The notes: generated by a model not told the origin, from the letters alone. DNA of 26,945 bases from an uncultured Oscillospiraceae bacterium (GCA_902492455.1 CABULH010000033.1:1-26945), one strand, 5' to 3'; shown: positions 14,032 to 22,396, counted from the stretch's first letter. A program made the numbers and translations.

Positions 14032-14442
14032 TTACATGCCGCCTCTCAAAATAGCATACGCCTCTTCCGGTGAATCGATGTCCATTATCCGGCTTTCCAT
14101 AGGACAAAGGCCGTCGCCCCGGCGGTTGACGATCCGCGGTACCCGTTTGTCTGCCTTCAGCGCAACGCCGTGATCGGCAAACACCCGAACAGCGGGGTCG
14201 CTGATCACAGCGGCGTAAACCTTCTTTACACCGCCTTGAACCATCAGCAGCGCCGCCGCTTTTCCTATGACTTTATCCGCCACCGCCGCGCCGTTCAGCG
14301 GCGTCTCGGGCGATTCCAGCCAATCCAGCAGAGGATGAATGCCCCGCTCAGTGGAAAACCAGGTGCTGCCGTTTTTCACTGCGACACAGGTGTATCCGCC
14401 GTTTTTTAGCATTTCCTTGGCTCTCCTTCTCTCAGCGCTCAT
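14032..14442 (-). CDS. DUF1893 family protein (deaminase-like fold)
   Basis: A 136-residue protein matching DUF1893: CVAVKNGSTWFSTERGIHPLLDWL, then ADKVIGKAAALLMVQGGVKKVYA, AVISDPAVRVFADHG and VPRIVNRRGDGLCPME. The family is related in structure to cytidine-deaminase-like folds, but its activity is unknown. The gene overlaps the end of the ECF S-component gene by 11 bases and abuts the GNAT gene, so all three are translated together, suggesting a shared small-molecule or vitamin pathway (inference). Confidence 0.9.
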   Translation of the reverse strand: MSAERRRAKEMLKNGGYTCVAVKNGSTWFSTERGIHPLLDWLESPETPLNGAAVADKVIGKAAALLMVQGGVKKVYAAVISDPAVRVFADHGVALKADKRVPRIVNRRGDGLCPMESRIMDIDSPEEAYAILRGGM

Positions 14443-15007
14443 ATAACAGCCCGCCCTTTTTCAGCGCCAGCAACAGCGCCGGTATCACCACCACTTGTAC
14501 CGCGATGCCAGGCAGTCCGGTGACCACCGCTCCCGCCGCAGCCCCCCAAGCGGATACGGCGAAGGGCAGCTGCAGTTGCAGCAGATGCAGCGCTGCCACC
14601 AGAGAAAGGAAATACAGCATCCGGCCGCCGAGCATGGCGAGCAGCAGGCTGAGAACCGTGGGCAGCTTGAATTTTTGGAAAAACAGACCGGTGAACAAGC
14701 CGTAACCCATCAGTTCGATCATCATAAAGGGCAGCATCACTGCTTTGGGCATCATCAGTCCGGTGACCAGGCAGCTCACCGCGGGGGTCAGGAGCCCCAC
14801 CATGGCGCCCCAGAGCGGGCCTAGAAAAAAGCCGCCCAGCAATACCGGAATATGCATGGGGAGAAAGGTTTTTCCCGCCATATCGCCGCCCGCCAGATGA
14901 AACAGCTGAGGCAGAATAACCCCTAATGCTATGGTCAAGCCGCCGTAGGTCAATCTTTTTGTCAGACTGATGGTGCGGCGGGCCGGCTGGATTCCGGAAC
15001 GGATCAT
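14432..15007 (-). CDS. ECF transporter S component
   Basis: A 191-residue membrane protein with about six hydrophobic segments. A basic N-terminus and LTYGGLTIALGVILPQLFH are followed by GKTFLPMHIPVLLGGFFLG and GPLWGAMVGLLTPAVSCLVTG, the usual S-component pattern. S components bind a vitamin or similar ligand and share an energising module (EcfA/A'/T) encoded elsewhere. The ligand cannot be fixed from sequence. It sits 21 bases after the aldo/keto reductase gene and overlaps the DUF1893 gene. Confidence 0.88.
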   Translation of the reverse strand: MIRSGIQPARRTISLTKRLTYGGLTIALGVILPQLFHLAGGDMAGKTFLPMHIPVLLGGFFLGPLWGAMVGLLTPAVSCLVTGLMMPKAVMLPFMMIELMGYGLFTGLFFQKFKLPTVLSLLLAMLGGRMLYFLSLVAALHLLQLQLPFAVSAWGAAAGAVVTGLPGIAVQVVVIPALLLALKKGGLLYER

Positions 15008-15028
15008 AAAACTAAGCCTCTCTTTTCA

Positions 15029-16147
15029 TTAAGCGTTGAAGAAATCGGAAACCTCCATCATCAGACGGCTGATCTCCATGTGCTGGGGACAGATTTTTTC
15101 GCATTTGCGGCACTTGCGGCACAGCGCGGCCTGTCCATCCAAGCCGTCGTACAAAGCCTTGGCCTCCTCCATGGACAATGCGGATTTATTATAGGCCTCA
15201 AAAACCCCGGGAATATTGACGCCAAAGGGGCAGGGCATACAATAAGCACATTTGGTGCAGGGTACCCGGGCCATAGTGTCATATACCCGCTTGGCTTCCG
15301 TATAAGCGGCCAGTTCCTCCTCCGAGAGTTTGCCAGGCCGTGAATCATCGGCATAGGCGAGATTGTCCTCCAACTGCTGGGCGGTCCCCATTCCGCTGAG
15401 AATCAAACTCACCTCCGGGCGATTCCAGAGAAAATCCAATGCCGCCTGCACCGGCGTCTTATCGGCAGGCAGTACCTTGCGCACCTGATCGGTGGGATTC
15501 GCCAGCTTGCCGCCCAGCAGCGGCTCCATAATAATTACACCCATGCCTTTGGCGGCGGCATATTCCAGACCCCGCAGCCCCGCCTGATGCTCCACATCTA
15601 TGTAGTTTAACTGAATCTGGCAGAAATCCCAGTCGTAGGCGTCCACGATCTCCTGAAACGCGTCATAATCGTCATGGAAAGAAAAGCCGATATGCCGGAT
15701 CTTCCCATCCGCTTTTGCCTTCTCCATTTTGGACAGCAAACCGAACTTCAGCGCCACATTTTCCCAGGAATTCCTGCTGGCGGCGTGAAGCAGATAAAAA
15801 TCAATGGTATCCACCCCCAGCCTCTCCAGCTGAATCGCCAGATGCCGGTCAAAATCCTCCGGCTTCGAAAAACCGCCGAAGGGAGATTTGGTGGCTAACA
15901 AGGTCTTCGCCCGATAGCCGTCTTTCAGCGCCTTGCCTACCAGACCTTCACTGTTTCCGCCGTGATACATAAAAGCCGTGTCCACATAATTGATACCCTG
16001 ATCGATAGCATAGCGTATGAGACGGATCGCCTCCGCCTCATCAATTTTTTCCCCGCCAAAGGGGATATCCAGCGAGGGCAGCCGCATACAGCCGTATCCC
16101 AGTACCGACACCTGTTCTCCCGTTTTACCAAAAGGCCTGTATTGCAT
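15029..16147 (-). CDS. Aldo/keto reductase with C-terminal ferredoxin domain
   Basis: The second ATG (16147) is preferred because AAGGA lies six bases upstream; the first (16153) is too close to it. The 372-residue protein has an aldo/keto reductase barrel (LGYGCMRLPSLD, INYVDTAFMYHGG with catalytic Asp and Tyr, ATKSPFGGF, HIGFSFHD). The C-terminal domain has two Cys clusters: CTKCAYCMPCPFG and CRKCRKCEKICP. It belongs to the oxidoreductases of anaerobes that carry iron-sulfur clusters and may use ferredoxin-linked or NAD(P)H electrons. The substrate is unknown. It is the first gene of the operon with the ECF S component, DUF1893 and GNAT genes. Confidence 0.9.
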   Translation of the reverse strand: MQYRPFGKTGEQVSVLGYGCMRLPSLDIPFGGEKIDEAEAIRLIRYAIDQGINYVDTAFMYHGGNSEGLVGKALKDGYRAKTLLATKSPFGGFSKPEDFDRHLAIQLERLGVDTIDFYLLHAASRNSWENVALKFGLLSKMEKAKADGKIRHIGFSFHDDYDAFQEIVDAYDWDFCQIQLNYIDVEHQAGLRGLEYAAAKGMGVIIMEPLLGGKLANPTDQVRKVLPADKTPVQAALDFLWNRPEVSLILSGMGTAQQLEDNLAYADDSRPGKLSEEELAAYTEAKRVYDTMARVPCTKCAYCMPCPFGVNIPGVFEAYNKSALSMEEAKALYDGLDGQAALCRKCRKCEKICPQHMEISRLMMEVSDFFNA

Positions 16148-16208
16148 GGCCATTCCTTCTTTCCTAAAATTTCCGCAGCTAAAAAACATTCAGCCGCTAT
16201 TTAAACAC

Positions 16209-16237
16209 AGTATAACACCAGACTTGCTGTCTGAAAA
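16209..16237 (-). promoter_or_regulatory. Promoter of the reductase operon with internal dyad
   Basis: On the reverse strand TTTTCA (16237-16232) and TATACT (16214-16209) are 17 bases apart. Between them lies the inverted repeat CAGAC-TTGCT-GTCTG (16219-16233), a likely operator position. Confidence 0.55.
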
Positions 16238-16272
16238 GACACAGGTACTATTTTCATATCATTGAATGATTT

Positions 16273-17280
16273 TCAGACGATGGTTTTATAAAATCGGATA
16301 AAAAAGGTCGTACCCTTTCCCGGCGTGCTGTCCACGGTGATATCTCCATTCTGGCGAATGACGATGCTTTTCGCCATAGCCAGCCCGATACCCACGCTAT
16401 CCTCATGGGCGTTTTTTCCCCGATAAAACCGGGTAAAAATATGAGGCAGTTCCTCCCGGAAAATGCCTTCACCGGTATCAGCAATCTGGATCTCGGTATA
16501 AATGGGATTGCCCGTCCAGGTCACCTGCAGCCGACCGGCGTTCGGCGTATGCTCCATACAGTTTTTCAATATGTTAATCAGCGCCTCCGCCGTCCAGTGA
16601 GCGTCGCCGGTGAAATATACGCCTTCATCCCCTTTCAACTCCAAAACCTGATCTTTGAGTTCCATAGGAATCAGTAGCGGCGAGATCGCCTTTTCCACCA
16701 GGGCAGGAACATTGACAATATCGGTTTTCATCTCCACCACCCCGGCATCCAACTTGGAAAGCTTGAGGAGAGAGGATACCAGCCATTCGATCCGTTCCAG
16801 CTGGGCTCGGATTCTTCCAGTAAACTCCCGCCGGTTTTCCTCGGGCAGATTGCTATCCTGCAGTAGGTCCGCCATCACCAGCATGGATGTCAGCGGGGTT
16901 TTCAGCTGGTGGGATATATCCGCCATGGAATCGGAAAGGGCCACCTTCTCCTGGCGAAGGCGTTCGTTATATTCGGAAAGCATCGCGGTAACCTTATACA
17001 GTTCGCTTTTGAGGATGCTCAGCTCCCCTTCCTCATTATCCCGCACATCCAAGGCGTATTCCCCGCCGGCAATCCGTTTGAGGAAACCGGCCAGCTTCTC
17101 AATTTCCCGATAACGCCAGGCGGTGAAAAGTAGCGCGGTCACTGCAGCAGCCAGTACACCGCCCAAGGCTGCCAGGCCCGTCCATAAATCCCGGACAAAT
17201 CCCACGGCCGACGCAGCTGCAGCCACCACCCCCAGCAGCACGCAAAGCCGCTGCACCTCCTGATTGCGGAAAAACCGCAC
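16273..17280 (-). CDS. Sensor histidine kinase
   Basis: GTG start at 17280 with AAAGGGGG upstream, four bases after the regulator's stop. Two close membrane segments (about residues 11-30 and 34-54) leave almost no outside loop, so it probably senses within or at the membrane. A short HAMP-like linker and coiled coil lead to the H-box DISHQLKTPLTSML with His at about 124. An ATPase domain follows (ILKNCMEHTPNAG N-box, ADTGEGI, HIFTRFYRG, GIGLAMAKSIV, GKGTTFFIRF). It should phosphorylate the adjacent OmpR-type regulator. The short-loop layout is like the kinases tied to peptide or bacitracin ABC exporters, but no such transporter is here. Confidence 0.93.
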   Translation of the reverse strand: MRFFRNQEVQRLCVLLGVVAAAASAVGFVRDLWTGLAALGGVLAAAVTALLFTAWRYREIEKLAGFLKRIAGGEYALDVRDNEEGELSILKSELYKVTAMLSEYNERLRQEKVALSDSMADISHQLKTPLTSMLVMADLLQDSNLPEENRREFTGRIRAQLERIEWLVSSLLKLSKLDAGVVEMKTDIVNVPALVEKAISPLLIPMELKDQVLELKGDEGVYFTGDAHWTAEALINILKNCMEHTPNAGRLQVTWTGNPIYTEIQIADTGEGIFREELPHIFTRFYRGKNAHEDSVGIGLAMAKSIVIRQNGDITVDSTPGKGTTFFIRFYKTIV

Positions 17281-17283
17281 GGG

Positions 17284-17976
17284 TCATTCCCCCTTTCCGA
17301 TGCGGTAGCCCAGCCCCCGCACCGTTTGGATAATCATCGGGTTCTGCGGATCGTCCTCGATCTTTTCCCGCAGGCGCTTGATGTACACTGTGAGGGTGTT
17401 GTCGTTGACAAAATCCCCCGACACATCCCAGATGCTTTCCAGCAGCTGGGATCGGGAAAGTATCCGCCCCTCATTATTCACCAGGGACAGCAGCAGCCGG
17501 TATTCCAGCGCGGTGAGGAAAACATCCCGTCCATCCTTGTACACCTTTCCCTGAGCGGTGTTGACCTGAACGCTGCCGTAAGTATACACAGTCCCTGTCT
17601 CCGTCCGGCCGCAGCGGCGCAGCACGCTGCGAATGCGGGAAATCAGTTCCCGGATGCGAAAGGGCTTGGTAATGTAATCATCCGCTCCCATATCCAGTCC
17701 CATGACAATGTTTCCCTCGTCGTCACGGGCGGTGAGAAAAATCACGGCGGCACCGTCGTTTTTGGCTTTTATTGCCCGGCATACATCATATCCCGTGCCG
17801 TCGGGAAGAGATAAATCCAGAATTGCCAAATCGAAGCGCTCCGCGCGGAGCGCTTCCAAAGCGGCGCTCACCGAGGAGCATACTGTGGTTTCAAAGCCTT
17901 CCTGACGCAAAGAGTATTCCAGCCCCATGGCAATCCCCTTGTCGTCCTCCACCAAAAGCAGCTTTTTGGTTTCCAT
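17284..17976 (-). CDS. OmpR/PhoB-family response regulator
   Basis: The ATG at 17976 (METKKLLLVEDDKG) is preferred over a TTG 21 bases upstream because GGAAGGA lies before it. The receiver domain has the acidic pair ED-D, phospho-acceptor Asp at residue 54 (LAILDLSLPDG), the FLTARDDE strand and Lys in ITKPF. A winged-helix output domain follows (LTALEYRLLLSLVNNEGRI, VYIKRLREKIEDD, TVRGLGYRIG). It is the first gene of the two-component operon. Targets are unknown; the reductase operon downstream, with its own promoter, is one possibility. Confidence 0.95.
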   Translation of the reverse strand: METKKLLLVEDDKGIAMGLEYSLRQEGFETTVCSSVSAALEALRAERFDLAILDLSLPDGTGYDVCRAIKAKNDGAAVIFLTARDDEGNIVMGLDMGADDYITKPFRIRELISRIRSVLRRCGRTETGTVYTYGSVQVNTAQGKVYKDGRDVFLTALEYRLLLSLVNNEGRILSRSQLLESIWDVSGDFVNDNTLTVYIKRLREKIEDDPQNPMIIQTVRGLGYRIGKGE

Positions 17977-18012
17977 CGCGGCCTCATTCCTTCCCAATGT
18001 GTTGCTATCTTT

Positions 18013-18040
18013 ATTGTAATCTATTTTTTCCGTTTGTCCA
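18013..18040 (-). promoter_or_regulatory. Promoter of the two-component operon
   Basis: On the reverse strand TGGACA (18040-18035) and TACAAT (18018-18013) are 16 bases apart, just upstream of the regulator gene. Confidence 0.6.
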
Positions 18041-18095
18041 TGGCGATTCCATCACTTTCTGTTTTGAAAAAGAAGGAAAGGTGAAAAAGGTCCAC

Positions 18096-18125
18096 TTGCC
18101 TTTTCCTTCCTTTCGCCCTTACAAT
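18096..18125 (+). promoter_or_regulatory. Promoter of the ComEA-like gene
   Basis: TTGCCT (18096-18101) and TACAAT (18120-18125) with an 18-base spacer. The -10 overlaps the first in-frame ATG at 18124, so translation must begin further on. Confidence 0.55.
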
Positions 18126-18153
18126 GAAATTGGGAATGGAGGCGAAAAAAGAG

Positions 18154-18540
18154 ATGAAAACGGAGGGAAAGGAAATCTTATTATGGGCGGCGGCCGCTGT
18201 GTTAGGCGCTGCCGTTTGTCTGTTTGCCGTATTCTCCGCGCCAGACCTGGCCCCGGTTAAAGTGGTTCTCAGCTCCGGTATCTCCTCCCATTCCACTTCT
18301 GCTCCTTCTCTCGTTTCTTCCGCCGCTGCCGTTAACAGCGCTTCGAATATCATTTGTCTCAACAGCGCCACCATAGAAGAACTGATGACCCTGGACGGCA
18401 TAGGAGAGGTTCTGGCCTCCCGTATTATCGCTTATCGGGATACTCACGGCGGTTTCCGCTCCCTGGAAGAGCTGATGGAGGTGGAGGGAATCGGGCAAAA
18501 ACGCCTGGACGCCATTCGCGGCCGGCTGACATTGGAGTAA
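18154..18540 (+). CDS. ComEA-like helix-hairpin-helix DNA-binding protein
   Basis: ATG at 18154 is preferred since GGAGG lies upstream and the earlier ATG falls in the promoter. The 128-residue protein has an N-terminal signal anchor (EILLWAAAAVLGAAVCLFAVF), a Ser/Ala-rich spacer, and a pair of helix-hairpin-helix motifs (LNSATIEELMTLDGIGEVLASRI and FRSLEELMEVEGIGQKRLD). This is the ComEA layout, an outside-facing double-strand DNA receptor in competence uptake, though it lacks the longer region before the HhH seen in Bacillus ComEA. No other competence gene is in view. Confidence 0.85.
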   Translation: MKTEGKEILLWAAAAVLGAAVCLFAVFSAPDLAPVKVVLSSGISSHSTSAPSLVSSAAAVNSASNIICLNSATIEELMTLDGIGEVLASRIIAYRDTHGGFRSLEELMEVEGIGQKRLDAIRGRLTLE

Positions 18541-18578
18541 CCTGATGCTGATAAAATGGAAAAATACGGACAAGCGGG

Positions 18579-18607
18579 TTGAAGGCTTTTCACAATTCTG
18601 TTATAAT
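18579..18607 (+). promoter_or_regulatory. Promoter of the thymidylate kinase operon
   Basis: TTGAAG (18579-18584) and a perfect TATAAT (18602-18607), 17 bases apart, 64 bases before the thymidylate kinase ATG. Confidence 0.75.
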
Positions 18608-18670
18608 GGCGATATGTGTAAAATCAGTCGGGTTACATGCAGCAATCCATTGAGGGAAAGGCGTGGCGAT

Positions 18671-19366
18671 ATGGAAAAAGGGCGGCTGGTGGTGCTGGAC
18701 GGTTTGGACGGCAGCGGAAAATCCACCCAGTTTGAACGTTTGGGTGAGTATATGCTCACCCACGGGATACACTATAAATCCATCTCTTTCCCGGATTACG
18801 CCCAGCCGTCCTCCGCTTTGGTAAAGATGTATCTGGGCGGAGAATTCGGCTCCTCACCGGACGACGTGAACGCCTATGCCGCTTCCTCCTTTTACGCGGT
18901 GGATCGGTACGCCAGCTACAAAAAATTCTGGCAGGCGGATTACGAAGCCGGCGCACTGATTCTCGCCGCCCGCTATACCACTTCCAATACCATTCATCAG
19001 ATGTCCAAGCTGCCCCAGGATCAATGGGACGCTTATCTGGATTGGCTGGAAAACTATGAATACGGGCTGCTGGGACTTCCCAGACCGGATCAGGTGATCT
19101 TTTTGGATATGCCCCTGGAAGTTGCCCAAGCGCTTCTTGCCGGACGCTACGGCGGAGACGGCTCCCGGAAAGATATCCATGAACGGGATTTGCATTATCT
19201 GAAAAAATGCCGGGAAAGCGCCCTGTATGCAGCCGGCAAACGGGGATGGTCGGTGGTAAGCTGTGCCTCTGCGGACAAGCCCCTGCCGCCTGATGAGATC
19301 ACCAAGGAGCTGCTTCACCTGATTCAGCTTGACAGAAAGGAACCATCCAATTTATGCTCACTGTAA
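18671..19366 (+). CDS. tmk: Thymidylate kinase
   Basis: The ATG at 18671 gives the standard N-terminus; a longer frame would cross the promoter. The 231-residue protein has the P-loop GLDGSGKS at 11-18, the VDRYAS nucleotide-binding motif, RYTTSNTIHQ, a LDMPLEVA strand and a lid segment RYGGDGSRKDIHERD. It converts dTMP to dTDP in the cytoplasm. Its end overlaps the start of the next gene by 13 bases. Confidence 0.93.
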   Translation: MEKGRLVVLDGLDGSGKSTQFERLGEYMLTHGIHYKSISFPDYAQPSSALVKMYLGGEFGSSPDDVNAYAASSFYAVDRYASYKKFWQADYEAGALILAARYTTSNTIHQMSKLPQDQWDAYLDWLENYEYGLLGLPRPDQVIFLDMPLEVAQALLAGRYGGDGSRKDIHERDLHYLKKCRESALYAAGKRGWSVVSCASADKPLPPDEITKELLHLIQLDRKEPSNLCSL

Positions 19367-20259
19367 AACCGGAACTGGCGTTCCGGGAACCCCGTTTGGA
19401 GGATGCAGCCTGGATGAAAGAGCTGCTGCAGTCCAGCGGATTCCGTTCCGCCGAATACTCTTTTACCACACTTTTCATGTGGCGGCGGTTTTACCGCAAC
19501 CAGATCGCCCGGATGGGCAACACTCTGTTTATCAAATCCCAGGAAGGCGCGGACCGTTTTTTCCTGCTGCCTGTAGGCGGCGATATGCGGGAAAATCTGC
19601 TGCTTCTTAAGGAATATGCCCATGACCGCGGTCTTCCGCTAAAACTCTTCATTACCGACACCTCCTATTTGACGCTCCTGGACTCCTGGTTTCCTGGCGA
19701 GTTCACTGCAGAACCCATGCGGGATGAGTTTGATTACCTCTATGCCGCAGAGGATCTAGCAAATCTGCAGGGAAAAAAATACCATGGCAAACGCAATCAT
19801 ATCAACAGCTTTTCCGAACAATACGACTGGAGTTATGAATCCATCACCGACAGCAATACGCCGGACGTGCTGGAGATGGCCCGGGAATGGTGCCGTCAAA
19901 AGGGGAACTGCCAGGATGAATCTCTTCGCAGTGAAAAATGCGCCATCCGGGAGGCTCTGGCTCATCGGCAGGCCCTGTCCCTAACCGGCGGCCTGATTCG
20001 GGTAGATGGCAAGGTGGTGGCTTTCACCTTCGCTTCGCCGATCAGCAGCGAAGTGGTGGATATCCATGTGGAAAAAGCCCTGCCGGATTACGCCGCCGCT
20101 TACGCGGTAATCAATCGGGAGTTCGCCGCCCGGGAACTGGGCGGATACCGCTATATCAATCGAGAAAACGATATGGGAATCGAAGGGCTGCGCCGTGCAA
20201 AAAATTCCTACCAGCCCGCCCTTCTTTTGGAGAAATATCTATGCACCGAGAAATGGTGA
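19354..20259 (+). CDS. Phosphatidylglycerol lysyltransferase-domain (DUF2156) protein
   Basis: A 301-residue protein with the soluble DUF2156/MprF-C-like fold: SFTTLFMWRRFYRNQIARM, GKKYHGKRNHINSF near the middle, VVAFTFASPISSEVVDIHVE, and the end YRYINRENDMGIEGLRRAK. There is no flippase-like membrane part. Family members use aminoacyl-tRNA or acyl-CoA donors in a double-GNAT fold, but the substrate of this short type is not known. Its start lies inside the thymidylate kinase gene, and its end overlaps the next gene by 19 bases. Confidence 0.87.
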   Translation: MLTVKPELAFREPRLEDAAWMKELLQSSGFRSAEYSFTTLFMWRRFYRNQIARMGNTLFIKSQEGADRFFLLPVGGDMRENLLLLKEYAHDRGLPLKLFITDTSYLTLLDSWFPGEFTAEPMRDEFDYLYAAEDLANLQGKKYHGKRNHINSFSEQYDWSYESITDSNTPDVLEMAREWCRQKGNCQDESLRSEKCAIREALAHRQALSLTGGLIRVDGKVVAFTFASPISSEVVDIHVEKALPDYAAAYAVINREFAARELGGYRYINRENDMGIEGLRRAKNSYQPALLLEKYLCTEKW

Positions 20260-21095
20260 ACAGCGGCAACGGCTATGCCCGGCCAGAGCAGCTCTCCGCT
20301 TTGAAAACCATCTGGCTGCGCTCTTTTCCGACGGATACGCCGGAGGATGTGGACGCCTTTTTTCAAAGCCTTTTTCGCCCTGAAGACTGTCTGGTGCATT
20401 GGGAAAACGGCCAGCCGGTATCCATGGCTTTTGCTCTGCCTGTGGTGTTTCATGCCGCTGATGAGCTCTATCCGGTCCAGTATATCTATGCCGCTTCTAC
20501 CCTGCCCGAATGGCGCGGCAGGGGGATTTTTGGCGAACTGCTGCGTTTCGCCTTTGAACAGGGCGCAGCGCAAGGAATGGCTGCCTCATTTCTGCGGCCA
20601 GGAGAAGCCAGCTTATTCGGCTACTATAAAAGATTCGGCTACCGCCCCTTTTTCAGCAGCGAAGAAATACGACTGTCCAGGCCGGTGGATCGAAAATTGG
20701 AAGAGAATACGCTGCAAGTACTGGCGCCGGAGGCATACGCCGCTGCCCGCGGCCGCGCCCTGGCCCATATTCCCTTCCATGTGGAATGGAGCGTTGATCA
20801 GGCGGCTTATGCTGTACGCAATGCTGCAGCCGCGGGCGGCTGTGCTCTGGCCGGACCGCAGAGCTGCGCATTATGCGAACCGGATGGTCAGGTGCTGCGG
20901 GTGCGGGAACTGATCTGTCCGCCGGAGGAGGAAGCCGCCTATTTTCATGTTTTCTCCTCCTTTGCCTGTACTGAATGGGAGATTCGCCGCCCGGGAAAAG
21001 GCGAGTTCTACGGCATGTGGAAGCCTCTCTCTTCCGCAGGGGAGATGCTGCTTGACCGGGCCGTCCAGCCCTATATGGGATTGTCTTTAGAGTAA
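20241..21095 (+). CDS. GNAT family N-acetyltransferase (Eis-like layout)
   Basis: ATG at 20241, with TTGGAGAAATATCT upstream; a much longer open frame back to 19938 is only the shadow of the preceding gene. The 284-residue protein has the acetyl-CoA motif YIYAASTLPEWRGRGIFGELL, then FLRPGEASLFGYYKRFGYRP. The second half has no clear motif, and the overall length recalls enhanced-survival (Eis)-like two-part proteins. Substrate unknown. It is the third gene of the thymidylate kinase cluster and is translationally coupled to the gene before. Confidence 0.82.
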   Translation: MHREMVNSGNGYARPEQLSALKTIWLRSFPTDTPEDVDAFFQSLFRPEDCLVHWENGQPVSMAFALPVVFHAADELYPVQYIYAASTLPEWRGRGIFGELLRFAFEQGAAQGMAASFLRPGEASLFGYYKRFGYRPFFSSEEIRLSRPVDRKLEENTLQVLAPEAYAAARGRALAHIPFHVEWSVDQAAYAVRNAAAAGGCALAGPQSCALCEPDGQVLRVRELICPPEEEAAYFHVFSSFACTEWEIRRPGKGEFYGMWKPLSSAGEMLLDRAVQPYMGLSLE

Positions 21096-21146
21096 GACCT
21101 GATGAGAAGCGACACTCAGGCGATTCCATCATCACGGCTTATTAAG

Positions 21147-21205
21147 CGGGGCTTTTCGCGCCCCGAAAAAGGCTTTGCGCCTTATGCCGTCGCATAAGGC
21201 GCAAA
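21147..21205. other. Two adjacent hairpins before the DJ-1 gene
   Basis: CGGGGC/GCCCCG (21147-21152 with 21160-21165), then a perfect 14-bp stem TTTGCGCCTTATGC with its complement (21174-21205, loop CGTC). Neither has a T-run on either strand, so they may shape RNA ends or translation rather than terminate. They lie 25 bases or more before the DJ-1 start. Confidence 0.6.
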
Positions 21206-21230
21206 ACAGGGAAAGGAGTAGGTTCTATTC

Positions 21231-21770
21231 ATGATTTCTGTGTTTTTAGCCCAGGGCTTTGAGGAAATCGAGGCGCTGTCGGTGGTGGATGTCCTGCGCC
21301 GGGCGCACCTTTCGGTGGAAATGGTGGGAGTCGGCGGCAGGTGCGTCCGGGGTGCTCACGGCATTGAGGTAACCGCAGACATTATTGATCAGGAGTGGAA
21401 CGCAGAGGCCTTGGAAGCGGTCGTTCTGCCCGGCGGTATGCCGGGTACGCTTCATCTGGAACAGTCGGAGGTGGTGCAAAAAGCCATCGATACCGCTGTC
21501 CAGCGCAAGCTGCCCCTTTGTGCCATCTGCGCTGCTCCCTCCATCCTGGGACATAAGGGATTGCTGGCTGGGAAGCGTGCTGTCTGCTTTCCCGGTTTTG
21601 AAAAAGATCTGACGGGCGCGAAGATCGAAACCGATCCAGTGGTGGAAGACGGCGGCATCATCACCGCCAGAGGCGCCGGCGTCGCGATGGCTTTCGCTCT
21701 GCGGATCGCCGCGGCCCTCACCTCTCCGGAAAAGGCCGCCGAAATCGGGGAAGCAATGCAATGCCGGTAG
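21231..21770 (+). CDS. DJ-1/PfpI family protein
   Basis: A 179-residue protein with GGAAAGGAG upstream of its ATG. It has the DJ-1 pattern: AQGFEEIEALSVVDVLRR (conserved Glu), AVVLPGGMPGT, the nucleophile elbow CAICAAPSIL with Cys at 100, and GARGAGVAMAFAL near the end (sequence TARGAGVAMAFAL). Such proteins act as glyoxalase III or protein deglycases, or in redox protection. It overlaps the next gene by 10 bases. Confidence 0.9.
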   Translation: MISVFLAQGFEEIEALSVVDVLRRAHLSVEMVGVGGRCVRGAHGIEVTADIIDQEWNAEALEAVVLPGGMPGTLHLEQSEVVQKAIDTAVQRKLPLCAICAAPSILGHKGLLAGKRAVCFPGFEKDLTGAKIETDPVVEDGGIITARGAGVAMAFALRIAAALTSPEKAAEIGEAMQCR

Positions 21771-22360
21771 GAGATATCCGCCCGCTGAAGAACGAATTGC
21801 GGGAACAAAGCAAGCTATTCCGGCGGGAGATGACCCCGGAACTGAAACGCCATCATGACGACGCCATCCGCGCCCGGGTGACGGGATTGTGGCAGTATCG
21901 CAGCTGCAAAACCCTGCTGACCTATGTATCCACCTCCATAGAAGTGGATACCCGGGAGCTGATCCTGACAGCGCTGGAGGACGGTAAGCGGGTGGCAGTG
22001 CCCCGCTGTGTTCCAGGAACGCGGGACATGGAATTCTATTACATCCGCAGCTTTGCAGAATTGGAACCGGGAACCTTCGGTGTGCTGGAACCGGTGCCGG
22101 AAAAAGCAATTAAGATGACGGACTTTTCTTCGGGCTTGTGTCTGGTACCCGCCTTGTGTTATGATTGGAAGGGATATCGACTGGGTTACGGAAAAGGATA
22201 TTACGACCGTTTTCTGGCCAAATTCGGCGGACGGATGATCGGCATCTGTTATCATGAATGCGTACGCCGCCGCCTGCCTCACGGCCGATACGACCGCCCA
22301 GTGGAACTGCTGGTAACCGACACCTATCTCCGGCGAACAGGAGAACGTATCGACAGATAA
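21761..22360 (+). CDS. 5-formyltetrahydrofolate cyclo-ligase
   Basis: A 199-residue protein starting inside the DJ-1 gene. Features are KNELREQSKLFRREM, the ATP/folate region VSTSIEVDTREL, VAVPRC and the signature YRLGYGKGYYDRFLAK. It converts 5-formyl-THF to 5,10-methenyl-THF with ATP, returning folate to one-carbon metabolism. The mltG gene follows 36 bases later. Confidence 0.93.
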   Translation: MPVGDIRPLKNELREQSKLFRREMTPELKRHHDDAIRARVTGLWQYRSCKTLLTYVSTSIEVDTRELILTALEDGKRVAVPRCVPGTRDMEFYYIRSFAELEPGTFGVLEPVPEKAIKMTDFSSGLCLVPALCYDWKGYRLGYGKGYYDRFLAKFGGRMIGICYHECVRRRLPHGRYDRPVELLVTDTYLRRTGERIDR

Positions 22361-22396
22361 ACCGGCGCCTTAGGCGTCAACGGGAGCGTGAAGACT

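Noticed and set aside
21246..22109. A 287-codon reverse frame under the DJ-1 and cyclo-ligase genes.
   Set aside because: Both forward genes have clear active-site motifs; the reverse reading is Pro/Ser/Arg-rich and motif-free.
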